5,631 nt of DNA from Candidatus Saccharibacteria bacterium UBA669. Its GTDB lineage: Bacteria > Patescibacteriota > Saccharimonadia > Saccharimonadales > Saccharimonadaceae. Made by a program: the position numbers and the translations under genes. Positions 5,049-5,631 of the stretch are shown here, one piece after another (within the stretch, counting starts at the first letter, position 1; each line of letters starts with the position of its first letter). The stretch covers positions 1 to 5,631 of the forward strand of contig DBNP01000026.1 of assembly GCA_002299795.1 (NCBI GenBank), written 5' to 3'. The notes beneath the pieces were generated by a model. That model searched no databases and had not been told where the DNA came from. It saw only the letters and a list, made by a program, of their open reading frames with translations.

Positions 5049-5055
5049 CGTTTTG

Positions 5056-5084
5056 TTGATTATACCGCAACCGTTAGCTATAAT
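5056..5084 (+). promoter_or_regulatory. Sigma-70-type promoter of hsp20
   Basis: TTGATT (5056-5061), a 17-bp spacer and TATAAT (5079-5084) give the best -35/-10 pair in the window. The start site should fall near 5091, leaving a leader of about 40 nt with GGAGG (5122-5126) 5 nt before the ATG. I see no CIRCE inverted repeat or other heat-shock operator. Confidence 0.8.
5059..5064 (-). promoter_or_regulatory. -10 element of comF, overlapping the hsp20 -35
   Basis: A perfect TATAAT on the minus strand (5064-5059) stands 10 nt before the comF ATG at 5048. The expected leader is about 3-4 nt with no ribosome-binding site. Its first three bases as numbered here (5059-5061) belong also to the hsp20 -35 box. 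No good -35 is visible for comF. Confidence 0.6.
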
Positions 5085-5131
5085 GTATCCAGACCAATTG
5101 TCAACATGCCAATGAGAAAGTGGAGGATATC

Positions 5132-5605
5132 ATGGCCCGGAAACAGAATGACGATCTGTTGATCGAAGACGAACTCGCTGCTGCGTTTCTGAACGATGAC
5201 AGTATGGCAGACGATCAATCATCTGCACCACAAGTACAGGCTTCTGACGATGCGAACTGGGGCGAAGCCGACGACGACTTCCCAGGTCAGCTAGCCGTAG
5301 ATGTATACGAAACCGACGACCAGTTGGTAGTAAAAGCACGCACCGCTGGTGTCAACAAAGAGGATCTCGACGTTAGTATTAGCGACGGCATCCTTACGAT
5401 TAGTGGCACCCTAAGTAGCGGTGATGACTCTGTTGCCACCAACTGGCATATCCAGGAATGCTACTGGGGCGAATTTAGCCGCACACTTGCACTACCCGTG
5501 CCTGTTAAAGAGGATGAGGTTGCTGCCGTACTTAAAGACGGCGTACTCACCATCAACTTCAGCAAGATTCGACAAGAGCAAGCGAAAAAGATTCCTATCC
5601 AATAG
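5132..5605 (+). CDS. Small heat-shock protein, Hsp20/alpha-crystallin family
   Basis: This encodes 157 residues from the ATG at 5132, chosen over an in-frame GTG at 5120 because GGAGG (5122-5126) lies 5 nt before the ATG and overlaps the GTG. Residues 1-50 are a very acidic, likely disordered arm. The alpha-crystallin domain spans about 52-145, with AVDVYETDDQLVVKA, the conserved YWGEFSRTLALP (111-122) and the GVLTI signature in DGVLTINFSK (136-145). The C-terminal IPI (154-156) is the I-x-I anchor used in oligomer assembly. Such proteins are ATP-independent holdase chaperones of the cytoplasm that bind unfolding proteins and form large oligomers. The stop is TAG. The gene is divergent from comF. 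Confidence 0.95.
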   Translation: MARKQNDDLLIEDELAAAFLNDDSMADDQSSAPQVQASDDANWGEADDDFPGQLAVDVYETDDQLVVKARTAGVNKEDLDVSISDGILTISGTLSSGDDSVATNWHIQECYWGEFSRTLALPVPVKEDEVAAVLKDGVLTINFSKIRQEQAKKIPIQ

Positions 5606-5609
5606 GTTC

Positions 5610-5629
5610 GCTACTTTGTAGCCTACAAT
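5610..5629 (+). other. Short hairpin and -10-like box at the window edge
   Basis: GCTAC/GTAGC around TTT (5610-5622) follows the hsp20 stop closely, but no T-run is visible before the sequence ends. TACAAT (5624-5629) could be the -10 of whatever comes next. Both are too short to decide. Confidence 0.25.
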
Positions 5630-5631
5630 AA

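Noticed and set aside
5120..5122. GTG start for hsp20
   Set aside because: The GTG overlaps the GGAGG ribosome-binding site that serves the ATG at 5132.

Overview
The window most resembles a small-genome bacterium of the Candidate Phyla Radiation, probably Candidatus Saccharibacteria (TM7). That is an inference from gene content, not from a marker gene. The pointers are a short two-helix T4SS-type pilin, a small secreted peptidoglycan-binding protein, a proline-rich membrane protein of a type I associate with these genomes, a GT-C-like membrane glycosyltransferase, ComF and a small heat-shock protein. They sit among scattered tRNA genes with encoded CCA ends and long hairpin terminators. The standard genetic code fits: no UGA needs to be read as an amino acid in any gene here.

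Layout. Positions 1-189 are the 3' end of an unidentified gene, followed by a strong terminator. tRNA-Ser(CGA) on + and tRNA-Arg(GCG) on - converge at 271-472 on a perfect 40-bp palindrome that takes in both CCA ends. On the minus strand follow a proline-rich two-helix membrane protein (534-1226), a secreted peptidoglycan-binding protein (1331-1828) and tRNA-Ser(GCT) (1933-2025). On the plus strand lies a T4SS-type pilin (2175-2591), whose stop codon overlaps the stop of a convergent membrane glycosyltransferase (2588-3952, -). The roughly 400 bp from 3953 to 4358 hold no credible protein gene. They carry hairpins, an isolated copy of the tRNA-Ser 3' end, and a complete tRNA-Ser(TGA) (4239-4326, -). 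ComF (4359-5048, -) and an Hsp20 chaperone (5132-5605, +) are divergent and share an overlapping promoter region.

Working together. This is not one operon. Nearly every gene has its own promoter and several are separated by intrinsic terminators. The pilin, the peptidoglycan-binding protein and the two membrane proteins all act at or outside the envelope. ComF and the pilin both fit a DNA-uptake or surface-appendage lifestyle, but no gene here proves that.

Most worth a second look: the bacterially unusual GCG anticodon of tRNA-Arg; an 18-bp direct repeat of the tRNA-Ser 3' end bracketing a decayed structured segment, like an integration scar; three genes whose -10 box lies only 6-10 nt before the ATG with no Shine-Dalgarno, suggesting leaderless or near-leaderless mRNAs; and the use of TAG as the stop codon by all seven genes.
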